Below, in pieces: positions 9,801 to 17,506 of a DNA stretch of 64,000 bases (position 1 is its first letter; each line of letters opens with the position of its first letter). Under the pieces are notes generated by a model. That model saw only the letters and a list, made by a program, of their open reading frames with translations, was not told the DNA's origin and did not search any database. The stretch covers positions 23,388 through 87,387 of the IMG/VR virus record IMGVR_UViG_3300043409_002272; one strand, written 5' to 3'. Position numbers and translations under genes: made by a program. Source of the stretch: a virus.

Positions 9801-10976
9801 ACATATAATCCGTACAGATATACAGATCCAATAGTGGGAGATATGAAATTTGTTGCTGGTAGACCTCCAGCAATACATAGTTTTCAAGGTGATGGGGGTA
9901 CTGTTTATGATAATTATCATGCTGCCGATATGCTTGAAGCAAAAGCAGATGTTCTTAATAAGAATAAACAAGCATTATATGCATATTCAAGATTTGGACC
10001 AAGAAATGTGATTAAATGCCAACCAGTAGGTCTTCGTGGACCAATTATGGTTGTTGGATATGGCAATTCATATATGGATTTCAATTTAGCAACTGATGAT
10101 AAAGGAAATTTAATAAAAACAAAAAACAGGTACAATGAAGATGTTTATATTCCAATACCAAATGTAGTACCAAATAAAATTGCTTATGCAACAGGCGAAG
10201 GCTTGGCTGGCCCAGTTGATTTAATGTGGGATAAATACAGAGGCGTTTGGACTTCTCATGATATAGTAACTGGTTATGCTGTATCTAACATAAGACCATT
10301 TGATGATGGTTACATATATATAAATATGTCTCAAGCTACAACAAATCGAACATTACTTATTAGGAATTTTTCAGCAAAAAAAGTATATGCTGGTCAATCT
10401 ATAGTTGCTTATTATTCAGTTAATGATGCAAGATGGCTGATTAGGGGAGAACAATTAAAAATAAAATTTGATGGTCAAGCATCAGATTGTCCTGTTGCTG
10501 TAAATCCAAACACCCCAACAACAACAACAACTAAAGCAAACAGTTCGGACTTTATAGTACAACTTATGCAAGATGAGTGTGAATCAACAGAAGGAATGTT
10601 TTATGTTAACACAAATGGGGCTACTGGTACATATGCAGGACTTAAATTTAAAAATGGTCTTCTGAAAGACTCAGGCTCAACATTAACATCAACAACAGCA
10701 TGTACAGAATCCGTAGAAGTTGTTTCTGGTGTAACTTGTGGTTCAGATGGATCTATAACTGTTAGTAAAACCACTATTAGTTTGCCATGTGGTAGTACAA
10801 CAGCAACAACAACATCAACAACACCAAGTCCTTGGTATTTAAATCAAACTTCTCCCCCACTAAATTTTACTAAATGCTATGCGTGTAGTCAAACTATGGG
10901 TAATGTTTATTCAACTCATGTTAACCAAGCGAATTGTCTTTTTGCATTATCACTCATTCAAGACCCTAATTGTTAA
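6864..10976 (+). CDS. Large baseplate hub-like / adhesin protein with Thr-linker C-terminus
   Basis: A 1,370-residue protein. I chose ATG 6864, which sits behind AGGTGAAAAA, over an upstream TTG at 6840. The first 150 residues (beta-rich, with a LxxGKNYEFSL...FNGFLDRV pattern and a KELIKNVEV segment) resemble baseplate hub domains of contractile-tail phages, but I cannot assign a family firmly. The middle 900 residues look like repeated beta structure. The C-terminus from about residue 1215 has Thr-rich linkers (TTTTTK near 1217, TTATTTSTTP near 1311) separating Cys-containing modules, the same design as the next protein. This suggests a hub fused to surface-exposed modules. Confidence 0.5.
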   Translation: MSFERLKFLNLTIVDFNSSIGWNDTESSVNIKLAPEDGESIAPYELGKNYEFSLTEDCPFKFNGFLDRVIEKHDTGGTFYEVKLNDGKELIKNVEVITTSLYGTSDTKEDSPIINMFNVFRWWESKGFGKSQANEGGMPYSKLEEGINELSKKYGIISAGVPYSIKLNFASKVPKFYRIEGPYINLMDLISKICDDLGLLFKITITGTEFTVQTTSLGVDPANQKVQNVIKDLAKDRNVISWDAGVESSNNIESNFMLWGGLKEHSICFNNDVDLTQMNVIIGTPVNYDQYFYSNAVGPNSRIKQFWGYDINGTAYWSSAQYDVVKCACPYYNYRFNSLRPSVASHPTVKANAWGIPLVGMESIFPGATYYEMTMDELLLITGGNQDNWSLYLEIWDDAFNNDNIYTRVFLRAPRRNISMVANFMAGGGSTEFTLNREFSEKDNDIGVIRGAQLFTYLKSIIDSYYGKQFLVEVNYKGDLNYNTVNYGQNNPTSKSDGLVIKQVLENYTSSDNLDLNITQNQPKKIYNILPTDSGWIDPAILEAKTNTSLPREMLNAMALNQDGKMQNWLIFNLPNSWATQFTYDSSSSDTISYSDSGSQYLWVKASINEQYVTIPVATTGIIKTTIHSEVVGLGTVGTWVSNQYIGVDKKDSEHVLVSIGQSVAAFNQLIHNQFGVDALITCYFGLQYRNQVLGQSENFKTGLPALYPFQAILNFKSTRNDFYGPWYFGNANGGKTKIEQNNDLVPWQFNASATLEEAAKNRLKDINPVPYFETGSLNKIGLPEHNLGDEIVKNGPIVTSINASYGPSGVTTQYSFRTFTPKFGMASRYNTERLKKSAIKAYSDRKNILFVYMESIKKSQSLQRSFAGAKIQNFVLNYLGRRYDRNTPHQNLIMAQTIDFMADKGETIRKKTIGGSLSNIESGGAIAVQSGTYNKGGVSYDGLFAPFNNFGSRSQLNTNTSIPYSAFINSPEGLPTSYTYNPYRYTDPIVGDMKFVAGRPPAIHSFQGDGGTVYDNYHAADMLEAKADVLNKNKQALYAYSRFGPRNVIKCQPVGLRGPIMVVGYGNSYMDFNLATDDKGNLIKTKNRYNEDVYIPIPNVVPNKIAYATGEGLAGPVDLMWDKYRGVWTSHDIVTGYAVSNIRPFDDGYIYINMSQATTNRTLLIRNFSAKKVYAGQSIVAYYSVNDARWLIRGEQLKIKFDGQASDCPVAVNPNTPTTTTTKANSSDFIVQLMQDECESTEGMFYVNTNGATGTYAGLKFKNGLLKDSGSTLTSTTACTESVEVVSGVTCGSDGSITVSKTTISLPCGSTTATTTSTTPSPWYLNQTSPPLNFTKCYACSQTMGNVYSTHVNQANCLFALSLIQDPNC

Positions 10977-10999
10977 TGATTATTTTGGAGTAAGAATAA

Positions 11000-13045
11000 A
11001 TGGGTTGTTGTACTCAATATTTTTGTGCTCAAGATGGAACTGGAGTATTGACACCAATCAATGTGTTTTCTTCTCCTTCATGGTTAGATTGTGTTGGTGA
11101 GCCCGGCTATCCAGAAGGGCAGGGATTCAATTTTTGTTTTAATAATTGTGGAAGTGACTATAGATGCCCAGGTTCATTTCCTCGTAATTTTACTTCTGGC
11201 GATTGCTCAACAACATCAACCTCAACAACCTCAACAACCCCACTTTGCTATGATGCTGTAAGTGTGACAGTTAATTTAATCTGTGTAGATGGAAAATATG
11301 AATATCAATACCCTCCTTGTCCAGATAGCTCTTATTCAATTCGATCAACTGGAAATGAATTAGCTGGTGGAAATTGTGGGGCTTACGGAATAGTTGTTAA
11401 TCAAAATTATCTGTGTTGTCATAATGGTACAACTTCAACAACCTCAACAACTCCAACCCCATGTGATTGCTGTGGTGACTACTGTTATTTGATTAAATAT
11501 TGTGGAGATGCAACTGCAACTACATCAACGCCAACATCAACAACCGATCCTTATGGATGCTGTTTTATATATACACGCCTTGAAACTGGATATGCACAAA
11601 TTGGTTTTGGTAAACAACCATATTTTTTTGGTCGTTATCGATCTAATTATCCTTCTTACAATTCTTCCGGTGGTGATTATCAATGTGGTGATAGCTATCC
11701 TTATAGCTACCATTGCTTTCAGTATGGGGGAGATGTTTCTGAACCAGGTGGTTGGTGCGAGGATGGTCAAATATATCTTCTTTGGCTTGGTGGCCCATGT
11801 TCAGCATATTCAAATTATTTTGGTTATCCAAATGCCGACCCCACAACGACTACGGACCCTGCCACTTCAACTTCTACCACCACATGTCCAGAGTGCTATA
11901 AGTGCAGTAAAAATGCTGGACAGGGAGAAGAAATAGTAGAGACATTTAGGGGTATAGGTCCATGTGAATTATGTGCTGCTGATTTACCATCGTATAATGT
12001 AAATTGTTCAACTACTTCTACAACTACATCTGCACCTAGATGTCCTGATTCCACTGGTCATGAAACATCTTGGGTTGTTACTGATCCAGAAAGAGAAGTT
12101 TCTATAAATTATATATGCGAATTTAATTATTCTACAAATAAATATGAATGGAGAGGATTAAGTTTTGAGACTTTTTGTATCCTGCCATCTTTTCCAGTAC
12201 AAGTCGATGGAGAATCATTATCAGGATCTGATTGTAGTGTTGCAAACGAAATAAGAAGTGTACCAACTTATTGTGATTGTGTAACTACAAGTACAAGTAC
12301 AACATATGCACCTATAGGCTGTTGCAGAACTTATACTTGCGAATACGATTCTAATCATCCTCAAGAACAATATAAATTTGTATTAACTGGAGAAGTGTCA
12401 ACAAGCACAAATTGTTCAGCAGGAGATGCTATCTGTTGCACTTCCTATAATCTTCCTAGTCCATGCATTGGATCTACTTATTCAACATGGAGCTTATCGC
12501 CATGTACACCAACAACTACTACTTCTTGTCCATGTCATTTAGGTTTACCTAGAGCAGCAAATAATCTAGTGTGCAGAGATGGAATACTACAATATCTTAG
12601 TTACGCTTGTAACTATCCTTGTGTAGCATCACCTAGAGATGGCTGGCCTGGTCCTGGCGGTGCATGTACAGACCCATTATATTCTGAATCTACAGTTCAT
12701 GATTGTAACTGTCCACCTACGAGTACCACTACATCGACTTCGACATCTACCTCTACGAGTACCAGTACATCGACTACTACGACATCAACACCAACTACTA
12801 CAACATCAACACCAACTACTACAACATCAACACCAACTACTACAACATCAACACCAACTACTACGACATCAACACCAACTACTACAACATCAACACCAAC
12901 TACTACAACATCAACACCAACTACTACAACATCAACACCAACTACTACGACATCAACACCAACTACTACAACATCAACACCAACTACTACAACATCAACA
13001 CCAACTACTACAACATCAACACCAACCTTTACGAGTTCGCCATAA
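11000..13045 (+). CDS. Cysteine-rich modular protein with mucin-like Thr/Ser/Pro tail
   Basis: The 681-residue protein starts at ATG 11000 with a TTTTGGAG site. About eight Cys-rich modules are separated by linkers such as TTSTSTTSTTP (near residue 70), TTSTTSTTPTP, TTTTDPATSTSTTT and TTSTTTSAP. Residues 592-675 are twelve exact copies of TTTTSTP. Many paired cysteines imply disulphide or metal-stabilised small domains. Thr/Ser/Pro-rich spacers look like O-glycosylated stalks. No signal peptide is seen, so it is more likely a virion component than secreted. Its location after the hub-like gene and the shared linker style suggest a tail-tip or fibre adhesin. Glycosylation is inference. Confidence 0.55.
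   Translation: MGCCTQYFCAQDGTGVLTPINVFSSPSWLDCVGEPGYPEGQGFNFCFNNCGSDYRCPGSFPRNFTSGDCSTTSTSTTSTTPLCYDAVSVTVNLICVDGKYEYQYPPCPDSSYSIRSTGNELAGGNCGAYGIVVNQNYLCCHNGTTSTTSTTPTPCDCCGDYCYLIKYCGDATATTSTPTSTTDPYGCCFIYTRLETGYAQIGFGKQPYFFGRYRSNYPSYNSSGGDYQCGDSYPYSYHCFQYGGDVSEPGGWCEDGQIYLLWLGGPCSAYSNYFGYPNADPTTTTDPATSTSTTTCPECYKCSKNAGQGEEIVETFRGIGPCELCAADLPSYNVNCSTTSTTTSAPRCPDSTGHETSWVVTDPEREVSINYICEFNYSTNKYEWRGLSFETFCILPSFPVQVDGESLSGSDCSVANEIRSVPTYCDCVTTSTSTTYAPIGCCRTYTCEYDSNHPQEQYKFVLTGEVSTSTNCSAGDAICCTSYNLPSPCIGSTYSTWSLSPCTPTTTTSCPCHLGLPRAANNLVCRDGILQYLSYACNYPCVASPRDGWPGPGGACTDPLYSESTVHDCNCPPTSTTTSTSTSTSTSTSTSTTTTSTPTTTTSTPTTTTSTPTTTTSTPTTTTSTPTTTTSTPTTTTSTPTTTTSTPTTTTSTPTTTTSTPTTTTSTPTTTTSTPTFTSSP
12773..13024 (+). 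repeat. In-frame 21-bp tandem repeat (12 copies, 84-bp higher order)
   Basis: Twelve tandem 21-bp units encode TTTTSTP. The only variation I see is one A/G position: units 1, 5 and 9 read CTACGACATC and the other nine CTACAACATC. The array is therefore three copies of a four-unit (84-bp) block. It lies at the 3' end of the Cys-rich gene and keeps the frame whatever the copy number. An upstream Thr/Ser-coding stretch (12717-12772) is a degenerate version. Confidence 0.95.
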
Positions 13046-13112
13046 TATTAAAGCTTGTGCATAATATTTTGATTGTGCGGTGTAATATACTATATACAAT
13101 AGGAGAAAAATC
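13046..13112 (+). promoter_or_regulatory. Possible promoter region before the last structural gene
   Basis: This 67-bp AT-rich gap has two CATAATATT repeats (near 13041 and 13060) and a TAATATACTATATACAAT stretch that could hold a -10 element. The ribosome site is AGGAG just before ATG 13113. No clear -35 element is visible, so promoter status is tentative. Confidence 0.3.
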
Positions 13113-13727
13113 ATGGCTACATTTGCTTTTTTTTCGGCAGGAAACGCCATAGGTTCAAGTGGTGTGGGCTTTTTTGGAAGCTCTGGATTTGGTTCTTCCG
13201 TTTCCGTAGGAAACTATCAAGACTCTAGCTATATAACTAATAGTAATGGCACTATTGCTGGTGCTGCAATAAACAATGTAAAGTACTCTCATCCAAACTC
13301 TGGAATAGTTAATGGAATTGGATCTCCAAGCGGTCTAAATCTTCAAACAATAACTAATGCCCAAGCTAGTTTAAATGTGCGTTTTACCCATACTAGCCCA
13401 GTAGCCACACAGAATGTAAAGTTAAGGATTTACGATAGATCAAACATTAATAATGCAGCTAGTGGTGTTACTACTAAAGTTGCAGAACTTATTCATCCAA
13501 GCCTAACTAATGTTCTAGATGGTTCTGGATCTGCTGCTTGGCAAACGCCAGCAGGATCTGGAACAATTGTATCATTGGCTAATTCACCTGGAATGTCAGG
13601 TTTGAGTCCAAACGGAAGTGGAACAACAGCAGATAGGCATGATTGGTTTCTTGCTTTATCCGCATCTCCAGACTCAATAGGTTCAAAGACCCAGTATGCT
13701 ATGTGGGTTGAACTTGAATATCTCTAA
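13113..13727 (+). CDS. Small virion structural protein
   Basis: The 204-residue protein starts at ATG 13113 with the strong site AGGAGAAAAATC. The N-terminus is Gly/Ser/Phe-rich. From residue 80 it looks like a beta-sandwich: alternating hydrophobics with NVKLRIYDRS and a final YAMWVELEYL strand. No enzymatic motif is seen. It closes the + strand structural block, and its last 29 bases overlap the 3' end of the first - strand gene. A neck, tail-decoration or fibre-related role is inferred from position only. Confidence 0.5.
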   Translation: MATFAFFSAGNAIGSSGVGFFGSSGFGSSVSVGNYQDSSYITNSNGTIAGAAINNVKYSHPNSGIVNGIGSPSGLNLQTITNAQASLNVRFTHTSPVATQNVKLRIYDRSNINNAASGVTTKVAELIHPSLTNVLDGSGSAAWQTPAGSGTIVSLANSPGMSGLSPNGSGTTADRHDWFLALSASPDSIGSKTQYAMWVELEYL

Positions 13728-13857
13728 GCTTAAGCTCTTCTTTAATTAATTTAGAAATCTCCTTTGACCATTCGGTATCATATCCGTCTAGCCAAAGGAG
13801 TTCTTTTTTAAGCTCTTCAGTCTTGAAAGAGCTAACATCAATGCCAACATCACTCAT
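13699..13857 (-). CDS. Small hypothetical protein (52 aa)
   Basis: The ATG at 13857 overlaps the 3' end of the upstream zinc-finger gene by eight bases. The protein is a charged helix-rich chain (ELKKELLWLDGYDTEWSKE). A longer frame reaching 14031 exists but is a shadow of the upstream gene. The ribosome site is weak, so the two genes are probably translationally coupled. Function unknown. Confidence 0.5.
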   Translation of the reverse strand: MSDVGIDVSSFKTEELKKELLWLDGYDTEWSKEISKLIKEELKLRDIQVQPT

Positions 13858-14218
13858 CTTTGTTTTCGCCTCGGTATTTGCTCCAACCATTATGTGGTCC
13901 ATAAGAACCAGTTTCACGATCAGGCTTGCCATTAGTATCAAGCTTGCGTACTGGGAAAATCCCACCGCCATCTTGTCGCTGCCCATAAGACAACCTTGCC
14001 CTACATTTTGAATTAGTGCAACCCATCTCAAAATATTCGTAGACTTTCTTGTTCTTTTCTACGGATCGTGTTTTTGGCATAATTGCTGTATTGCCACACA
14101 ATCCACACTTTTCTTCATTAAAGATTTCAGAGATGCCTCCTACTTCTCTAAACACATCTTTTACCGAATCACAATCTATTTCAATTGTGCAAAACTTTGT
14201 TGGGATAATAGCCTTCAT
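13850..14218 (-). CDS. Zinc-finger hypothetical protein
   Basis: The 122-residue protein starts at ATG 14218 behind GGAGGAAG. Residues about 38-75 contain CGLCG and, about 30 residues on, MGCTNSKC: four cysteines in two C-x2-C / C-x4-C pairs, as in a phage zinc ribbon. It follows the annealing-protein candidate by two bases, so they are likely co-transcribed. A nucleic-acid-binding role is plausible; no family recognised. Confidence 0.55.
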   Translation of the reverse strand: MKAIIPTKFCTIEIDCDSVKDVFREVGGISEIFNEEKCGLCGNTAIMPKTRSVEKNKKVYEYFEMGCTNSKCRARLSYGQRQDGGGIFPVRKLDTNGKPDRETGSYGPHNGWSKYRGENKDE

Positions 14219-14220
14219 AA

Positions 14221-14886
14221 TTACTTCCTCCAGTTAGAGTTATAGCCTTTGAACTTAACATTAATAGACGCTTGATTTCTTTGCATTTCAGACAAATGTG
14301 ATATTACAGCAACTGCTGACTTATATGGAATTTCTTCAAGCTTTCCATTAAAGTTAAAATCCTTTGCTGCACCCAAATAAGCTGGTACATTGATATCATT
14401 TCTTTGGCAGAGAGTTTCTATGAAATTCATCTGCGTAGGAGTTATCTTACCATTAACCCCAGTTTCTTCAAGAGGAACTAGCCCTGCTTCTTCAGCAGCG
14501 ATTACTTTGCGTAATTTGAGCAATTTCCTCAATGCTCGACCTTCAGCCCTAGTTTCAGCTATTGCAGAAGAATAGACGGCAAATCGGTGGTCACAATTGC
14601 CAGGATAGCAATCAGCTACGCTTTGTTGCGATACCACTTCCTCTCCAATACGAACTGTAACTTCATATTCAACAACACATCTGTTGTCATTCTGAGGTGT
14701 TGGTGATTGTACAACTTTGGCATTCCCATCGATAATTGGCCCAAGAAGAAGTTCTGTAACTCTTCTTAAACCATCTACTGTTGGATTTCCATCGGCTAAT
14801 TCATCTGGACCAAAATGGGATAGTACATACTCATTCCAGTCTCTACTAGTCCTAAGAGGAATTTCATTCTCTTGTTCATCTAACAT
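14221..14886 (-). CDS. Putative ssDNA-annealing / recombination protein
   Basis: The 221-residue protein starts at ATG 14886 with a TGGAG site. The core has an SAIAETRAEGRALRKLLKL helix, like the helix of Rad52/ERF-type annealing proteins and of a widespread phage family often labelled a DNA-repair protein. A C-terminal ITPTQMNFIETLCQRN segment resembles the small domain found after ERF-type cores. It probably coats or anneals single-stranded DNA in recombination-dependent replication, working with SSB and RecA encoded elsewhere here. The family match is by eye, so the exact name is uncertain. Confidence 0.45.
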   Translation of the reverse strand: MLDEQENEIPLRTSRDWNEYVLSHFGPDELADGNPTVDGLRRVTELLLGPIIDGNAKVVQSPTPQNDNRCVVEYEVTVRIGEEVVSQQSVADCYPGNCDHRFAVYSSAIAETRAEGRALRKLLKLRKVIAAEEAGLVPLEETGVNGKITPTQMNFIETLCQRNDINVPAYLGAAKDFNFNGKLEEIPYKSAVAVISHLSEMQRNQASINVKFKGYNSNWRK

Positions 14887-14889
14887 TAA

Positions 14890-15654
14890 TTACTCCAGTT
14901 CAAAAAAACATTCCTTCGTACCATTCTTAACTAAGTCTATTGTATGCAAAAGTTTTTTCAAGATCGTTCTCATATAAAATCCAGAACTATTTCCATCTAT
15001 GTTTTTTACACGAATCATTTTCATTCCAGCATTTATTATAAATCCAGTCTTTTTACTATCACTAGCCACTTGTTTTTTATGTATATCTTCACCCCAAATA
15101 GACCTAAAATGACTTGGCCCATCTATTTCTATTGCCAAATTAAGATCAGATATAAATATATCTATGTGTTGTTTTCTGTCAATAGCCCAAAATTCTTTGT
15201 GGAAGTCTGCTTTAAAGCCTTCTTTTTTCAATCCAGTAATTAAGAACTTTTCTAGCTTAGATCCATATACTGCTGCTGCCCTAACTGATATTGCTGCTGC
15301 CTTTTGCATTTCCTCTACTTTTTGCACAGACTTAGCTTCCCATTGCTGCCTAGACATTTCAGCCCTTCTCTTTTTTTCATCCTCACCCATTTCCTGCCAT
15401 ACATTAGCAATAGAGTCACTTATCTTGTTCTTTGTTGCTTCTGATGTCTTCTTGCCTTTTGTTGGGTGTTTACACCTACCAGTTTCTATGGCTTTTTCTT
15501 GTGCTTGAGATTTATCCCTGAGTGGTATGCCAAATTCAACTAAAGCCCTTCTAACCTTATTAGGATATGTACCAAATTCTTCTGCTATTTGATATGTAGA
15601 TTTAACTTGCTGTACATAATGTTCTATTAGGTATTCATGCGTTAACTGGTTCAT
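14890..15654 (-). CDS. Putative homing endonuclease (HTH + PD-(D/E)XK fold)
   Basis: The 254-residue protein starts at ATG 15654 with an AGGAG site. Residues 5-50 form a helix-turn-helix (STYQIAEEFGTYPNKVRRAL), followed by a basic linker (HPTKGKKTSEATK) like DNA-binding regions of homing enzymes. Residues about 130-235 look like a Vsr/PD-(D/E)XK nuclease: a HIDIFISDLNLAIEIDGPSH strand pair supplying Asp and Glu, then GMKMIRVKN. Similar proteins occur free-standing in other large phages. It probably cuts a specific site in related phage genomes and spreads itself. It lies between the sugar cluster and the annealing-protein candidate. Confidence 0.65.
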   Translation of the reverse strand: MNQLTHEYLIEHYVQQVKSTYQIAEEFGTYPNKVRRALVEFGIPLRDKSQAQEKAIETGRCKHPTKGKKTSEATKNKISDSIANVWQEMGEDEKKRRAEMSRQQWEAKSVQKVEEMQKAAAISVRAAAVYGSKLEKFLITGLKKEGFKADFHKEFWAIDRKQHIDIFISDLNLAIEIDGPSHFRSIWGEDIHKKQVASDSKKTGFIINAGMKMIRVKNIDGNSSGFYMRTILKKLLHTIDLVKNGTKECFFELE

Positions 15655-16108
15655 TTTTATCGCTCCTAAATATTTCGCTTAATTTAAAGTCTTCAACCAC
15701 CAAACATTTTTTATTCCACGCCTGTTCAATAGCTAATGCATGTCTATCACTTCTAGCAATCAATTTGATTTTACTATTGCCATATATTTGCTGAATGTCT
15801 TCATAGTCAAAAGATTTCAATCTCATCCATTCTAAATCCCAAACATAAAAATAAAAACTTTTTACAGATGGGTTTTTTAAGATAAGTTTGCATGATTCTA
15901 TATCTGTGGCAACAATGTTCTTACCTTTATAATTCCAAAAATCATACATCATAAAGATTGAAAATCCGTTGTTTGCATTAATAGTATATTCATTTTGAGA
16001 AAATACAATTAAGTCATTGTCTTGTGACTGTTTAGTCAAAAGATATGAAAGTTGGCTAAACCTTATTTTATTTACAACAATTGCTACTTCCACTGAATAG
16101 TTCCTCAT
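15635..16108 (-). CDS. Hypothetical protein of the sugar cluster
   Basis: A 157-residue protein from ATG 16108. The start lies inside the 3' end of the preceding GHMP-type gene (41-base overlap) and the stop overlaps the nuclease gene by 20 bases. Alternating hydrophobic strands, a FYFYVWDLEWMR strand-helix and a KIKLIARSDRHALAIEQAW segment are compatible with one Rossmann-like half of a GT-B glycosyltransferase. No full catalytic domain is present. It may be a reduced glycosyltransferase or an accessory subunit. Confidence 0.45.
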   Translation of the reverse strand: MRNYSVEVAIVVNKIRFSQLSYLLTKQSQDNDLIVFSQNEYTINANNGFSIFMMYDFWNYKGKNIVATDIESCKLILKNPSVKSFYFYVWDLEWMRLKSFDYEDIQQIYGNSKIKLIARSDRHALAIEQAWNKKCLVVEDFKLSEIFRSDKNEPVNA

Positions 16109-16808
16109 GGATTATGCCAGTTAAATCTAAACTGTTATTTATTTGAACATGATCTTTCATTATTGATCTTATCGAGTCTTGATTTTTTGGATTTACAAAT
16201 AACAACATTAAAGAACCATCCATTTTACCACCTATTGCACCATTTAATCTACAGTCAGAATAAAGTTTTTCTATGTATGCATTTTTAGATGCTGGATCAA
16301 TATCTCTTTTTATTTTCCAGTAAGAATTTATTAATTGGCCTAAAAATACCCAGTTTTTTTCTTGATATGCATCATAAAAATCAGCAACCATCTTTTCAAG
16401 ATTGTCCATTTTATGAAATGATTTCGCTATAGACTTATCGTATTCAAAAAAATCTTTGTTTATTTCATAAAGCATAATGTGATCAAAAAATTCTTTTTCA
16501 TAATCAAGCTTTATTGAAAACCAAAGATGATCTGAAACTGTTAAATAGTTTAATCCACCAAATACAGCAGATTGGATTTTAGCAAAGTCATCATTAGGAT
16601 AAAGACCTTCTATGATTATGTTTTTCTCAAAAGTCCTATGTAAATTTAAATACTTTAATACTTTTAATGTTGAATCACATGGTTTTTCTTGCTCAATTAT
16701 AGTATTAAAGTTAATGCATGTACAAAAATTACATGATGCAAAGGTAATAGCCTTATTGGTATAATCGCCAATTACAGTTATTGGTTTTGGTATTTTAAAT
16801 GCTAACAT
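16068..16808 (-). CDS. GHMP-kinase-like protein (heptose-kinase relative), probably degenerate
   Basis: A 246-residue protein. ATG 16808 has a GTGGAGTGGCC site and is preferred over a GTG two codons upstream. Residues 80-88 read SAVFGGLNY, matching the AAFGGLNY motif of HddA-type sugar kinases. Residues 157-205 (INSYWKIKRDIDP..., NGAIGGKMDGSLMLLF) match their C-terminal region. The kinases are about 340 residues; here the N-terminal part is short and the ATP-binding GLGSSS-type loop is not visible. The C-terminal GAGGGG stretch is reduced to MDGS. It may have lost kinase activity. It sits with a nucleotidyltransferase in the sugar cluster. Confidence 0.55.
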   Translation of the reverse strand: MLAFKIPKPITVIGDYTNKAITFASCNFCTCINFNTIIEQEKPCDSTLKVLKYLNLHRTFEKNIIIEGLYPNDDFAKIQSAVFGGLNYLTVSDHLWFSIKLDYEKEFFDHIMLYEINKDFFEYDKSIAKSFHKMDNLEKMVADFYDAYQEKNWVFLGQLINSYWKIKRDIDPASKNAYIEKLYSDCRLNGAIGGKMDGSLMLLFVNPKNQDSIRSIMKDHVQINNSLDLTGIIHEELFSGSSNCCK

Positions 16809-17506
16809 GGCCACTCCACAACATTATTTTTGTCTATCGTAGATTCATTAAGTTCAACATCTATTTGTGGGCAAGCATCACTTGATTCCAGAAAAAAGCA
16901 ATTAAAATCTAAAAACCTGACTTCTTTGTTTTCTTCAGTATCATAGAAAGACTTAACTGTATAGTCAGCTATCTTTGGTGGATATTCTAAATTATATATT
17001 GGAAATTTAAAGCATTCTTTCATTAAAAAATTTGATAGATTAGAAGATGCATTCGTAAGTCCGATTTGAACATATGATGGCATTGAATAGCAGTTCATTG
17101 TATTTACAAAGTCATTATCTATTTGATCCGCAAATTCTTTGAAGCAATTATTGCCATAAATAATCTGAGGGCTTGCAACTATTTTTCTTTTTGTGCAAAA
17201 CCTATCGCATACTTTATGAGCTAGACTTTTTGATTGTTGATATGTTTTTAAATTATATGTTTCCATTAAATGTTCTGGTTTTGTTTTAATAACAGTCCAA
17301 GAACACCTTGCTGCGTAAGTTTTTAAAACATCAATTATATCATTAGATGTTTCGTTATCTTCTATAGCTATAATTACTTTTAAAGCAGAATTGGTAAAGT
17401 CTTTAGTTATCCACCACAAACACTTTCTAAGATGATCTGAAGATTTAACAAAACCTAAATTTACACTTAATACTTCTCTAGAATTTTCTTTAATTCCAAT
17501 AGACAT
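16802..17506 (-). CDS. Putative glycosyltransferase-like protein
   Basis: The 234-residue protein starts at ATG 17506 with an AGGAG site, overlapping the 3' end of the next upstream glycosyltransferase gene by 40 bases. The N-terminal strand-helix-strand (LSVNLGFVKSSDHLRKCLWW, then KVIIAIEDNE) resembles the start of a GT-A glycosyltransferase. No clear DXD motif is present. Cysteines are common but not in a zinc pattern. The function is inferred mostly from flanking sugar genes. Confidence 0.4.
   Translation of the reverse strand: MSIGIKENSREVLSVNLGFVKSSDHLRKCLWWITKDFTNSALKVIIAIEDNETSNDIIDVLKTYAARCSWTVIKTKPEHLMETYNLKTYQQSKSLAHKVCDRFCTKRKIVASPQIIYGNNCFKEFADQIDNDFVNTMNCYSMPSYVQIGLTNASSNLSNFLMKECFKFPIYNLEYPPKIADYTVKSFYDTEENKEVRFLDFNCFFLESSDACPQIDVELNESTIDKNNVVEWPC

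Noticed and set aside
11502-11936. 144-residue + frame inside the Cys-rich gene
   Set aside because: Low-complexity frame-shifted reading (HQRQHQQ) of the Thr-linker gene; no ribosome site.
12773-13024. Possible CRISPR-like or origin iteron array
   Set aside because: Units are directly contiguous without spacers and encode an in-frame Thr/Ser/Pro tract within a gene.
12639-13064. Second open frame through the repeat array, encoding QLLQHQH-type repeats
   Set aside because: A 21-bp repeat without stops leaves other frames open. The TTTTSTP frame continues the Cys-rich protein and has a ribosome site; this one has neither.
13857-14031. N-terminal extension of the 52-residue gene to 14031
   Set aside because: The extra residues are a shifted reading of the zinc-finger gene. 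The ATG at 13857 gives a normal overlap of eight bases.
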